Assembly (NCBI GenBank): GCA_001464375.1
Contig: LNEW01000062.1
Location: 1-40,755, forward strand
Direction of reading: 5' to 3'
DNA length: 40,755 nucleotides
Source: Rhodospirillales bacterium Ga0074136
Lineage (GTDB): Bacteria > Pseudomonadota > Alphaproteobacteria > Acetobacterales > Acetobacteraceae
The stretch's first letter is position 1, and every line of letters starts with the position of its first letter. Made by a program: the position numbers and the translations under genes. The notes beneath the pieces were generated by a model. The model did not search any database and was not told the DNA's origin. It saw only the letters and a program-made list of their open reading frames with translations. Below, in pieces: positions 6,967 to 15,050 of the stretch.

Positions 6967-8478
6967 ATGACAGCCACCGCGCCCGAGGGCGCAGAGGATC
7001 GGGCCGGCGGGCGGCGGCTCGTCTCCGGCGTGCTGTGGAATGCGCTCGGGCGCGGCATTCCGCTGCTGCTGGCGCTCGCGCTGACACCGGTGCTGGTCCA
7101 CCTGATGGGGACGGAGCGCTGGGGGTTGTTCACCCTGGCGCTGGCGCTGGTGGGTATCTTCGGCGTCTTCGACCTCGGCCTCGGCATGGCGCTGACGCGC
7201 GCGGTGTCGGAGCGCATCGGCGAAGGCCGTGGTGCCGAGGCGCCGGCCCTGGTCAGTGCCACGCTGTGGTCGCTGCTGGGCGTGTCGATCCTCATGGCCG
7301 CGCTGGCCTGGGCCTTCATGCCGGTGCTGGTCGGGCGCGTGCTGCGCGTACCGCCGGACCTCGAAGCGGAAGCCTTGGCGGCGTTCCGCGTGCTGGCGGC
7401 CGCCGCGCCGCTGGTGGTGATCAACGCGGCGCTGTGGGGCGTACTGGCGGCCTGGCAGCGCTTCCGCGCGGCGAACCTCGTGAACATGCCGGTCAGCGTC
7501 TTCTACTACCTCGGCCCGGTGATCGCGCTGCTGGCCTTCGACAGCCTGGTGGCGGTGATGGTGGCCTTGGTGCTGGTGCGCCTGGTGAGCGGCCTGGCCT
7601 ATGCCGCGCTGGCCTGGCGCGACGTGCCGGGGCTTGGCCTGACGCGCCCGGGCTTTCGGCTGCTGCGGCCGCTGCTGCGCCAGGGCGGGTGGATGTCGCT
7701 GTCGGGCGCGCTGACGCAGGTGCTGCTGTATGCCGACCGCTTTTTGGTGGGCGCCCTGATCGGGCTGACGGCGGTGGCGTTCTATGCGACACCGCTGGAC
7801 CTTGTCATGCGCATGTGGATCCTGCCCGTCGCGGTGGCGCAGACGCTTCTGCCCGCCATCGCGTCATCCTTCCGTTCGGCGCCCGAGCGCACCGCGCTGC
7901 TGATGCGCCGCGGTGCGCTGATCGTGGCCGGCCTGGTGCTGCCCGCCTGCCTGGTGCTGGTCGCGCTGGCCGAATGGCTGCTGTGGTTGTGGCTCGGTTC
8001 GGCATTCGCCGATGGCGGCGGGATGGTGCTGCGCATCCTGGGCGTCGGGATCTTCTTCTCGTGCCTGGCCTTCGTGCCGGGCACGCTGCTGGACGCCATC
8101 GGACGGCCCGAGGTGGTGGCGACGTTCTCGTTGGTGCAGGCGGCGGTGTTCCTGCCGCTGGGCGCGGCGCTGCTGGTTCTGATGGGGATCGAGGGCGCGG
8201 CGATCGCCTGGGCATTGCGGGCGGCAGCCGATTGCGCGGGACGCTTCCTGCTGGCGGCGCGCTTCTACCCGCCCGCGAGGGATGCCGGACGCGCCCTGCT
8301 GCCGCTGCTGGGCGCGGCGGGGATCGGGCTCGCGGTGATGGTGCCGTTGCCAGGGCTGGCCGCGGCCGCCGCGGTGGGTGCGCTGACCCTGGCAGTGGTC
8401 GTCGTGCTCGGCTGGCGGATCGCACCCGCCGAGGATCGCGCAGCGCTGCTGCGGCGCGCGGGGATGGCGCGCGCATGA
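6967..8478 (+). CDS. polysaccharide flippase (Wzx/MATE-like, MOP superfamily)
   Basis: This 503-residue, strongly hydrophobic protein has about 12-14 membrane segments. The start 'VSGVLWNALGRGIPLLLALALTP' and 'LFTLALALVGIFGVFDLGLG' follow the usual N-terminal layout of Wzx-type lipid-linked oligosaccharide flippases. It would move undecaprenyl-linked glycan units across the inner membrane. It opens a five-gene unit in which each gene overlaps the next by one or four bases, all other members being glycosyltransferases. That arrangement supports an exopolysaccharide, capsule or O-antigen route rather than drug export. No Wzy polymerase is present next to it. Confidence 0.88.
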   Translation: MTATAPEGAEDRAGGRRLVSGVLWNALGRGIPLLLALALTPVLVHLMGTERWGLFTLALALVGIFGVFDLGLGMALTRAVSERIGEGRGAEAPALVSATLWSLLGVSILMAALAWAFMPVLVGRVLRVPPDLEAEALAAFRVLAAAAPLVVINAALWGVLAAWQRFRAANLVNMPVSVFYYLGPVIALLAFDSLVAVMVALVLVRLVSGLAYAALAWRDVPGLGLTRPGFRLLRPLLRQGGWMSLSGALTQVLLYADRFLVGALIGLTAVAFYATPLDLVMRMWILPVAVAQTLLPAIASSFRSAPERTALLMRRGALIVAGLVLPACLVLVALAEWLLWLWLGSAFADGGGMVLRILGVGIFFSCLAFVPGTLLDAIGRPEVVATFSLVQAAVFLPLGAALLVLMGIEGAAIAWALRAAADCAGRFLLAARFYPPARDAGRALLPLLGAAGIGLAVMVPLPGLAAAAAVGALTLAVVVVLGWRIAPAEDRAALLRRAGMARA

Positions 8479-9551
8479 CCGGCATCGCCATCAACGGCCG
8501 CTTCCTGACGCAGGGCATGACCGGCGTGCAGCGCTTCGCCACCGAGATCACCGCCGCGGCCGATGCCCTGGCGGTGCAAGGCGAATGGCCGGTCGCGCGT
8601 GTGCTGCACCCGCCCGGCGCCCGCGATGCCGGGCTGCGCGCGCTGCGTGCGGAGCCGGTCGGAACGCGCGGCGGCCAGGCCTGGGAGCAGGTCGACCTGC
8701 CGCGCGCGTTGCGGGGGGACCTGCTGGTGAACCTCGGCAATACCGCGCCGATCCTGGCGGGTGCGCGCCAGGCCGTGGTGATCCACGACGCCGGTGCCTT
8801 CGACACGCCCGAGAGCTACTCCTTCGCCTTCCGCACCTGGTACCGGCTGCTGCAGAGGCGCCTGGCGCGTGGCGGGGCGCGGCTGCTGACGGTGTCGGAG
8901 TTCTCGCGCGGGCGGATCGCTGCGGCGCTGGGCGTGGATGCCGCATCGATCGGTGTCCTGCCCGAGGGAGGCGAGCACATCCTTCGCATCCCGGCCGACG
9001 GAACCGTGCTGGCAAGGCACGGGCTGGAACCGGCACGCTACGCGCTGGTGGTGGGCAATCCGGCGGCGCACAAGAACCTCGCGGCGCTGACCGCGGCGGC
9101 CGAGGTGCTGGGCCGCCACGGTCTGACGCTGGCCGTGGCCGGCGCGGCCGATCCGGCGGTGTTCCGCGCCGGTGGCGCGGTGGCGGCCGGGGCCGCGCGC
9201 GTATTGGGTCGGGTGTCGGATGCCGAACTGCGCGCGCTGTACCAGAACGCGCTCTGCCTGGTGTTTCCCTCCCGCTACGAGGGCTTCGGATTGCCGCCGC
9301 TGGAGGCCATGACCTGCGGCTGCGCGGTGGTCGCCGCGCATGCCGGGGCGGTGCCGGAAGTCTGCGCATCCGCCGCGCTGTATTTCGACCCGGCGCAGCC
9401 GGCCACGCTGGCCGAGGCGCTCGACCGCCTGGTCACGGAGGACGGGCTGCGCGACGGGCTGCGCGCGGCGGGGCTGGAACGCGCGGCGGCCTTCACCTGG
9501 GAACGCGCGGCGCGGGTACTCCTGGCGCTGCTGAAGGACCGCATCGCATGA
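8475..9551 (+). CDS. GT4-family glycosyltransferase
   Basis: This 358-residue GT-B enzyme starts 'INGRFLTQGMTGVQRFATEI', the acceptor-side N-terminal pattern of GT1/GT4 mannosyl- or rhamnosyltransferases. The donor-binding half has 'VVGNPAAHKNLAAL' and the E-x7-E region 'SRYEGFGLPPLEAMTCG', followed by 'AGAVPEVCASAALYFDP'. It adds one sugar from a nucleotide donor to the lipid-linked glycan at the cytoplasmic face. The ATG overlaps the flippase stop by four bases. The sugar transferred cannot be told from the sequence. Confidence 0.88.
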   Translation: MTGIAINGRFLTQGMTGVQRFATEITAAADALAVQGEWPVARVLHPPGARDAGLRALRAEPVGTRGGQAWEQVDLPRALRGDLLVNLGNTAPILAGARQAVVIHDAGAFDTPESYSFAFRTWYRLLQRRLARGGARLLTVSEFSRGRIAAALGVDAASIGVLPEGGEHILRIPADGTVLARHGLEPARYALVVGNPAAHKNLAALTAAAEVLGRHGLTLAVAGAADPAVFRAGGAVAAGAARVLGRVSDAELRALYQNALCLVFPSRYEGFGLPPLEAMTCGCAVVAAHAGAVPEVCASAALYFDPAQPATLAEALDRLVTEDGLRDGLRAAGLERAAAFTWERAARVLLALLKDRIA

Positions 9552-10651
9552 AGGTCGCCATCGTCCATGAATGGCTGGATTCCTTCGCCGGGTCGGAGCG
9601 TGTGGTCGAGCAACTGCTGGCCGAATGGCCGCAGGCCGACCTGCACGTGCTGGTGGACTTCATGCCCGAGTCCGAGCGCGGCTTCCTCGGCGGGCGTCCC
9701 GTGCGAACCAGTTTCCTCCAGCGCCTGCCCTTCGCGCGCCGGCATTTCCGCAAGTATCTCGGGCTGATGCCGATGGCGATCGAGCAGTTCGATATGACCG
9801 GCTACGACCTGGTGCTGTCGTCGTCGCATGCGGTGGCCAAGGGGGTCATCACCGGGCCGGGACAGTTGCATGTGAGCTACGTGCACAGCCCGATGCGCTA
9901 CGCATGGGACCTGCACCACCAATATCTGCGCGAATCCGGCAAGGAAGGCGGGTTGACGGGCATCTATGCGCGCCGCCTGCTCCACAAGCTGCGCATCTGG
10001 GACCGCGCCAGCGCCGCGGGGCCCGACGTGGTGGTGGCGAACTCCACCTACATCGCCGAGCGCATCGCCAAGGCCTGGCGGCGGGAGAGCATCGTCGTGC
10101 ATCCGCCGGTGGATGTGGAACGCTTCGCGTTGCAGGAAGCGAAGGGCGACTTCTACCTCACCGCCTCGCGCATGGTGCCCTACAAGCGAATCGAGATCAT
10201 CGCCGCCGCCTTCGCGCGCATGCCGACGCGCCGCCTGGTGATCGTCGGCGACGGCACCAACGAAGCGCGCGTGCGCGAGGCCGCCGCCGGCGCGCCGAAC
10301 ATCGAATTCCGCGGCCGTGTCGCGACGCCCGAACTGGTCGCGCTGACGCAATCGGCCCGCGCCTGCGTGTTTGCCGCCGAGGAGGATTTCGGCATCGCCA
10401 CCGTCGAGGCGCTGGCCTGCGGCACGCCGGTCATCGCGTATGGCCGTGGTGGTGCGCGGGATATCGTGACTCCGCCGGAAACCGGCGTGTTCTTCGAGGA
10501 ACAGACAGCGGACGCCATCATCGCCGCGGTTGGCCACTTCGAGACGCTGTCCATCGCCCCCGCGGCCTGCCGCGCGCAGGCGGAACGCTTCTCCCGCACC
10601 GCCTTCCGCGCGGCGATGCGCCGCGTGGTCGAGGAGGCGCAGCGGGCATGA
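9548..10651 (+). CDS. GT4-family glycosyltransferase (WbaZ-like)
   Basis: This 367-residue protein begins 'MKVAIVHEWLDSFAGSERVV', the start typical of WbaZ-like mannosyltransferases. The middle 'YVHSPMRYAWDLHHQYLRE' is also characteristic of that branch. In the donor domain 'ASRMVPYKRIEIIAAAF' precedes 'VIVGDGTNEAR' and the E-x7-E segment 'EEDFGIATVEALACGTPVIA'. It probably transfers mannose or a related hexose to the growing repeat unit. It overlaps its neighbours by ATGA on both sides, so the enzymes are probably made in matched amounts. Confidence 0.88.
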   Translation: MKVAIVHEWLDSFAGSERVVEQLLAEWPQADLHVLVDFMPESERGFLGGRPVRTSFLQRLPFARRHFRKYLGLMPMAIEQFDMTGYDLVLSSSHAVAKGVITGPGQLHVSYVHSPMRYAWDLHHQYLRESGKEGGLTGIYARRLLHKLRIWDRASAAGPDVVVANSTYIAERIAKAWRRESIVVHPPVDVERFALQEAKGDFYLTASRMVPYKRIEIIAAAFARMPTRRLVIVGDGTNEARVREAAAGAPNIEFRGRVATPELVALTQSARACVFAAEEDFGIATVEALACGTPVIAYGRGGARDIVTPPETGVFFEEQTADAIIAAVGHFETLSIAPAACRAQAERFSRTAFRAAMRRVVEEAQRA

Positions 10652-11523
10652 GGTTCTCGCTGGTGGTCGCGACGCTGGGGCGGGATGCGGAGGTGGGCGC
10701 GCTGCTCGACAGCCTGCTGGCGCAGGGGCGCACCGACATCGAAGTCATCATCGTCGACCAGAACGCGGATGAACGCCTGGCGCCCATCGAAGCAGCCTAT
10801 GCGCCGCGCCTGCCGCTGCGGCGCTTCCGCTCCTCCGTGCGCAACGCGAACCACGCGCGCAACCTCGGCCTGCGCCACGCGCGCGGGGACATCGTGACCT
10901 TCCCGGATGATGACTGCCTCTATCCGCCGGGCGTGCTGAACCGTGTGGATGCGGCGTTCGCGGCAAGCCCGACGCTGGCCGTGCTGACCGGTCCGGCCGC
11001 TTCGCCCGAGGGCGGGCTGGGCTCCGGCCGCTGGCGGACGGATGGCGGCGCGATCGATCTGTCCAACGTCTGGACCAGTGTGATCGAGTTCAACCTGTTT
11101 CTCCCCCGCGCGACGGCGCTGTCCCTCGGCGGCTTCGACGAGGGCATGGGCCCGGGCACGCGCTTCGGCTCAGCCGAGGGCAACGACCTGGTGTGCCGCG
11201 CCATGGCGGCCGGGCTGCACGCGCGCTACGACGCGGACCTGCGCATCATCCATCCCGACAAGCGACTGTCCGATGTCGCGGTGGCGCGCGCGGGGGCCTA
11301 TGGGCGCGGCCTCGGCTTCGCGCTGCGCCGGCACGGCGCACCAGCCTCGGCGTGGATGGCGTTCCTGGTGCGGCCGCTGGGCGGAGTCGCGGTCAGCCTG
11401 CTGCGCGGCCGCCTGCATGATGCGGCGTACTACTTCACGACCTGGCGCGGGCGCGTGACGGGTGCCCTGGCCGCGGAAGCGCGCGCCAAGCGCAGCCTGC
11501 CGCCGCTGACGGAAGCCGCGTGA
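10648..11523 (+). CDS. GT2-family glycosyltransferase
   Basis: This 291-residue GT-A fold enzyme starts 'FSLVVATLGRDAEVGALLDS'. The nucleotide-binding strand end is 'VIIVDQNADERL' (33-44), and the metal-binding acid cluster is D87-D89 in 'TFPDDDCLYPPG'. 'NANHARNLGLRHARGD' is the usual helix before the DxD region. The last 60 or so residues contain weak hydrophobic stretches ('WMAFLVRPLGGVAVSLL') that may associate with the membrane. It is the fourth gene of the flippase unit and overlaps both neighbours. Donor and acceptor are unknown. Confidence 0.85.
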   Translation: MRFSLVVATLGRDAEVGALLDSLLAQGRTDIEVIIVDQNADERLAPIEAAYAPRLPLRRFRSSVRNANHARNLGLRHARGDIVTFPDDDCLYPPGVLNRVDAAFAASPTLAVLTGPAASPEGGLGSGRWRTDGGAIDLSNVWTSVIEFNLFLPRATALSLGGFDEGMGPGTRFGSAEGNDLVCRAMAAGLHARYDADLRIIHPDKRLSDVAVARAGAYGRGLGFALRRHGAPASAWMAFLVRPLGGVAVSLLRGRLHDAAYYFTTWRGRVTGALAAEARAKRSLPPLTEAA

Positions 11524-12383
11524 TGCGCATCGCGATCGGCATCGCCACGCGCGGCCGGCCCGCGGTCCTCGCAGGCGTACTGGCCGACCTGCGCCGCCAG
11601 ACGCGCGCGCCCGACCGCATCATCGTCTGCCACGTGACACCCGACGACGTCACGGGCTGCACCGGCGCCGAGTTCATCACCGCCCCGGCCGGCCTGCCGA
11701 GGCAGCGCAACGCCATCCTGGATGCCGCGGATGATTGCGACGTGGTGCTGTTCCTCGACGATGATTTCCTCTGCGCGCCGACGTATCTCGCCGTCCTGGA
11801 AGCGGGCTTTGCCGCACGGCCGGACATGGTGGTGGCAACCGGCACGGTGGTGGCGGATGGCGCGAACGGCCCGGGCTATTCGCTGGAGGAAGGTGCCGCG
11901 CTGCTCGCCGCCGATACGTCCCCGACGGATGCCATGGCGATGGCGCCGCATTTCAACGGCTATGGCTGCAACATGGCCTTCCGCATGGACGTCGTGCGCG
12001 CGCAGGCGATCCGCGTCGATGAACGCCTGCCGCTCTATGCCTGGTACGAGGATATCGACGTGACGCGCCAGCTCGGCCGCCATGGCGCGATCCTGCGGCT
12101 GGCAGGCGCGCGCGGCGTGCATCTCGGGTCGAAGTCCGGGCGCGTGAAGCAGGTGCGGCTGGGCTATTCGCAGGTGGTGAACCCTGTCTACCTCGCGCGC
12201 AAGGGCACCTTCCCCTGGAACCACGCGATCCCGTCCGCGGCGCGGCATTGCCTGGCGAACCTGGTGCGGTCCCTGAAGCCTGAGCCCTGGGCCGATCGTC
12301 GGGGCCGCTTCCGCGGCAACATGATCGGGCTGTGGGACCTGCTGCGCGGACGCGCCGCACCCGAACGCATCCTCGATCTCTGA
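11523..12383 (+). CDS. GT2-family glycosyltransferase
   Basis: This 286-residue GT-A enzyme begins 'RIAIGIATRGRPAVLAGVLA' and holds its acidic metal site at D79-D81 in 'VVLFLDDDFL'. 'NGYGCNMAFRMDVVRA' and 'WYEDIDVTRQL' (the acceptor-side catalytic Asp/Glu region) follow in the expected order. It is the last gene of the flippase unit. Its ATG shares one base with the previous stop (TGATG); a GTG one codon earlier is also possible. Downstream, 67 bases separate it from the acyl-CoA genes, where the functional theme changes. The transferred sugar is not predictable. Confidence 0.83.
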   Translation: MRIAIGIATRGRPAVLAGVLADLRRQTRAPDRIIVCHVTPDDVTGCTGAEFITAPAGLPRQRNAILDAADDCDVVLFLDDDFLCAPTYLAVLEAGFAARPDMVVATGTVVADGANGPGYSLEEGAALLAADTSPTDAMAMAPHFNGYGCNMAFRMDVVRAQAIRVDERLPLYAWYEDIDVTRQLGRHGAILRLAGARGVHLGSKSGRVKQVRLGYSQVVNPVYLARKGTFPWNHAIPSAARHCLANLVRSLKPEPWADRRGRFRGNMIGLWDLLRGRAAPERILDL

Positions 12384-12450
12384 CGCCCCCCTTCCGCCGC
12401 GGCCCGCTTCGCGCGACGATGCAGGCAAGGCAGGCAGGAGGAAGCGCCAG

Positions 12451-12867
12451 ATGACACTCGAACCGGGCCGCGCGCGGCCGGAACCGACACCCGAGACCAA
12501 GCATTTCTGGGACGGCACGCGCGACGGCAAGCTGCTGCTGCAGCGCTGCGGCGATACCGGGAAGGCGTATTTCCCGCCGCGCCCCTTCAGCCCGTACACC
12601 GGCACGCGCAACGTGGAAGTGTTCGAAGCCTCCGGCCGCGGCACGCTGCATTCCTACGTCATCCATCACCGCCCGGTGCCCGGCTTCAAGCCGCCCTACG
12701 CGATCGCGGTCGTGGAGCTGGAGGAAGGCCCGCGCATGATGACCAACATCGTCGACTGCCCGCAGACGCCCGAGGCGCTGGTGCTCGACATGCCGTTGGA
12801 GGTGGCGTTCACCAAGATGGACGAGGACATCACGCTCGCCCTGTTCCGCCCGGCGAAGGGAGCCTGA
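12451..12867 (+). CDS. DUF35 OB-fold acyl-CoA-associated protein with degenerate zinc ribbon
   Basis: This 138-residue protein has the DUF35 layout: an N-terminal helix with 'TKHFWDGTRDGKLLLQRC', a rubredoxin-like knuckle, then an OB fold ('GTLHSYVIHHRPVPGFKPPYAIAVVELEEG'). Partners of this type bind SCP2-type thiolases or retro-aldolases and help hold the acyl-CoA. The zinc knuckle normally has two CxxC pairs. Here only one cysteine (in 'LQRCGDTGK') remains, followed by 'AYFPPRPFSPYTGT', so zinc binding is probably lost. The start has GGAGG about nine bases upstream. The thiolase begins four bases after its stop, which supports a complex between the two. Confidence 0.85.
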   Translation: MTLEPGRARPEPTPETKHFWDGTRDGKLLLQRCGDTGKAYFPPRPFSPYTGTRNVEVFEASGRGTLHSYVIHHRPVPGFKPPYAIAVVELEEGPRMMTNIVDCPQTPEALVLDMPLEVAFTKMDEDITLALFRPAKGA

Positions 12868-12871
12868 TCCG

Positions 12872-14020
12872 ATGATCAAGCCAGGTGAGATCGCGATCGT
12901 CGGCGCCGCCGAGACCACGAAGCTCGGCGCCATTCCCGACATGGCGCAGATCATGCTGCATGCCGATGCCGCGCTGAACGCCATGGCCGATGCGGGGCTG
13001 AAGCCGTCCGACATTGACGGCGTGGCCTGCGTCGGTCCGATGATGCCGCAGCAGATCGCCCACTACCTCGGCATCACGCCGAAATGGGTCGATGGCACGG
13101 GTGTCGGCGGCTGTTCCTTCATGCTGCATGTCCGCCACGCGGCGGCCGCCATCCATGCGGGCTATGCCAAGACCATCCTCATCACCCATGGCGAGAGCGG
13201 CAAGTCCCGCGTCAACGCCACGCCGCGCCCGCCCGAGCCGCAATCGCTGAATGGCCAGTTCGAGGCGCCCTTCGGCCCGATGGGACCGCCGACGCTCTTT
13301 CCCATCCCCGTGCTGCGCTACATGAAGAAATACGGCGTCACGCACGAACAGATGGCGATGGTTGCCGTCGTGCAGCGCGAATGGGCGGCGAAGAACCCCC
13401 GCGCCGCCTTCAAGGACCCGATCACGGTCGCGGATGTGCTGAACAGCAAGATGATCGCCTACCCGTTCCGGCTGCTGCAATGCTGCCTGGTCACGGATGG
13501 CGGCGGCGCGCTGATCCTCACCTCCTCCGACCGCGCCAAGGATTTCCCGACCAAGCCCTGCTACATCCTGGGCAGCGGCGAATCCGTCGAGACCACCATG
13601 GTCAGCCAGATGGAGGACTTCACGTCCAGCCGCGCCTTCCGCGTGGCGGGGCCCGAGGCCTTCCGCATGGCCGGCATCAAGCATTCCGATGTCGACCACC
13701 TGATGATCTACGACGCCTTCGCGCATCTGCCGATGTACGGCCTCGAGGACCTCGGCTTCGTCGGCCGCGGCGAGGCGAAGGACTTCATCTGGGAGGGCAA
13801 CACCCGCCCCGGTGCGAAGCTGCCGCTCAACACCAATGGCGGCGGGCTGTCCTACACGCACACCGGCATGTACGGCATGTTCGCCCTGCAGGAGAGCGTG
13901 CGCCAGGTGCGCGGCACCGCACCGGCGCAGGTGCCGGATGTGAAGATCAGCGTGGCGCATGGCGTGGGCGGGATGTTCTCCGCCTCCGGCACCGTTGTGC
14001 TGAGCAACCAGCGGCCCTGA
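12872..14020 (+). CDS. SCP2-type thiolase / acetyl-CoA acetyltransferase-like protein
   Basis: This 382-residue thiolase-fold protein is of the nonspecific-lipid-transfer (SCP2/Ltp) branch. Seen are 'DIDGVACVGPMMPQ', 'VGGCSFMLHVRHAAAAIHAG' with C81 as a candidate nucleophile, 'DHLMIYDAFAHLPMYGLEDLG', 'PLNTNGGGLSYTHTG' and 'HGVGGMFSASGTVVL'. Members carry out the last carbon-carbon cleavage of beta-oxidation-like routes; the Ltp2-like members do retro-aldol cleavage instead. Pairing with a DUF35 gene is typical of side-chain degradation of branched or cyclic compounds. Presence of a cysteine at the family's Ser/Ala/Cys position leaves true thiolysis possible, but I cannot decide between the two reactions. 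Confidence 0.85.
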   Translation: MIKPGEIAIVGAAETTKLGAIPDMAQIMLHADAALNAMADAGLKPSDIDGVACVGPMMPQQIAHYLGITPKWVDGTGVGGCSFMLHVRHAAAAIHAGYAKTILITHGESGKSRVNATPRPPEPQSLNGQFEAPFGPMGPPTLFPIPVLRYMKKYGVTHEQMAMVAVVQREWAAKNPRAAFKDPITVADVLNSKMIAYPFRLLQCCLVTDGGGALILTSSDRAKDFPTKPCYILGSGESVETTMVSQMEDFTSSRAFRVAGPEAFRMAGIKHSDVDHLMIYDAFAHLPMYGLEDLGFVGRGEAKDFIWEGNTRPGAKLPLNTNGGGLSYTHTGMYGMFALQESVRQVRGTAPAQVPDVKISVAHGVGGMFSASGTVVLSNQRP

Positions 14021-14025
14021 GCCGC

Positions 14026-14058
14026 ACCGCGGCGCCGCGGAACCAACCGCGGCGCCGG
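14026..14058. repeat. GC palindrome and direct repeat between thiolase and Bug genes
   Basis: A perfect 14-base palindrome (ccgcggcgccgcgg) lies at 14027-14040. Part of it recurs as the direct repeat accgcggcgcc at 14026-14036 and 14046-14056. It could form a stem that lowers read-through into the Bug gene, or be an operator. There is no T run. Confidence 0.4.
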
Positions 14059-14084
14059 CACGAAGAAGCAGGGAGAACATCACC

Positions 14085-15050
14085 ATGACCATCACGCGCC
14101 GCGGCCTCATCGCAACGGGGGGCGCGCTGCTCGCCGCCCCCGCGCTTGCGCAGGCGGGCTTTCCGAACCGGCCCATCCGCCTGATCGTGCCATGGCCGCC
14201 GGGCGGATCGACCGACGGCCAGTTGCGCGCGCTGGCGGAGGTGGCCACGCGCCACCTCGGCCAGCCGGTGGTCATCGAGAATCGCGGCGGCGCCTCGGGC
14301 ACGCTCGGCGCGCAGATCATGGCGGCGGAAGCGCGCGGCGACGGCCACCTTGTCGGCCAGCTGCCGATCACCGCCTTCCGCTTCCCGATGATGACATCGC
14401 GCCCGACCTGGGACCCGATGCGGGACTTCACCTATGTCATCCACCTGACCGGCTACCTGTTCGGCGTGGTGGTGAAGGCCGACAGCCCCTGGCAGACCTG
14501 GCAGCAATTCCTCGACGACGCGAAGGCCAATCCGGGCAAGATCGCCTATGGCTCGCCAGGCGTGGGCAGCACGTTGCACATCACCATGGAACGCATCGCC
14601 GCCGAGCGCGGCATCGAGTTCCTGCACGTGCCCTTCCGCGGCGGCGCCGACAATGCGCAATCGCTACTGAGCGGCGGCACGCAGGCGATGGCGGACAGCA
14701 CGTCCTGGGCGCCGCTGGTCGATGGCGGGCAGTTCCGGCTGCTGGTCACCTGGGGCGCGGAGCGCGCCAAGCGCTACCCGAACGTGCCGACGCTGCGCGA
14801 GAGCGGCTTCGACATCGTCTCCGCCTCGCCCTATGGCCTGGGGGGGCCGAAGGGCATGGACCCCGGCGTGGTGCGCGTGCTGCACGATGCCTTCAAGGCA
14901 GCGCTCACCGACCCGGCGCACCTGGCCGTGCTGGAACGCTTCGACATGCCGGTCATTTACATGAACAGCGACGACTATCGCGCCTCGGTCCAGCGGATCA
15001 TCGTCGAGGAAGGCGCGGTGATCCGTCGCCTCAACCTCACGATCAACTAG
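14085..15050 (+). CDS. Bug-type solute receptor (TctC family)
   Basis: This 321-residue periplasmic binding protein has a twin-arginine leader (TRRGLIATGG, residues 4-13) and likely cleavage after 'PALAQA'. The Bug core is 'LIVPWPPGGSTDGQ', 'VVIENRGGASGTLGA' and 'FLHVPFRGGADN'. The segment 'IHLTGYLFGVVVKAD' makes it a close relative of the receptor at 18588-19556. Bug proteins bind small carboxylates and normally serve a TctAB transporter, which is absent here. A GGGAGA ribosome site precedes the ATG by about nine bases. It follows the DUF35-thiolase pair and ends convergently with the LLM gene, the two TAG stops sharing the tetranucleotide CTAG at 15047-15050. Confidence 0.9.
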   Translation: MTITRRGLIATGGALLAAPALAQAGFPNRPIRLIVPWPPGGSTDGQLRALAEVATRHLGQPVVIENRGGASGTLGAQIMAAEARGDGHLVGQLPITAFRFPMMTSRPTWDPMRDFTYVIHLTGYLFGVVVKADSPWQTWQQFLDDAKANPGKIAYGSPGVGSTLHITMERIAAERGIEFLHVPFRGGADNAQSLLSGGTQAMADSTSWAPLVDGGQFRLLVTWGAERAKRYPNVPTLRESGFDIVSASPYGLGGPKGMDPGVVRVLHDAFKAALTDPAHLAVLERFDMPVIYMNSDDYRASVQRIIVEEGAVIRRLNLTIN

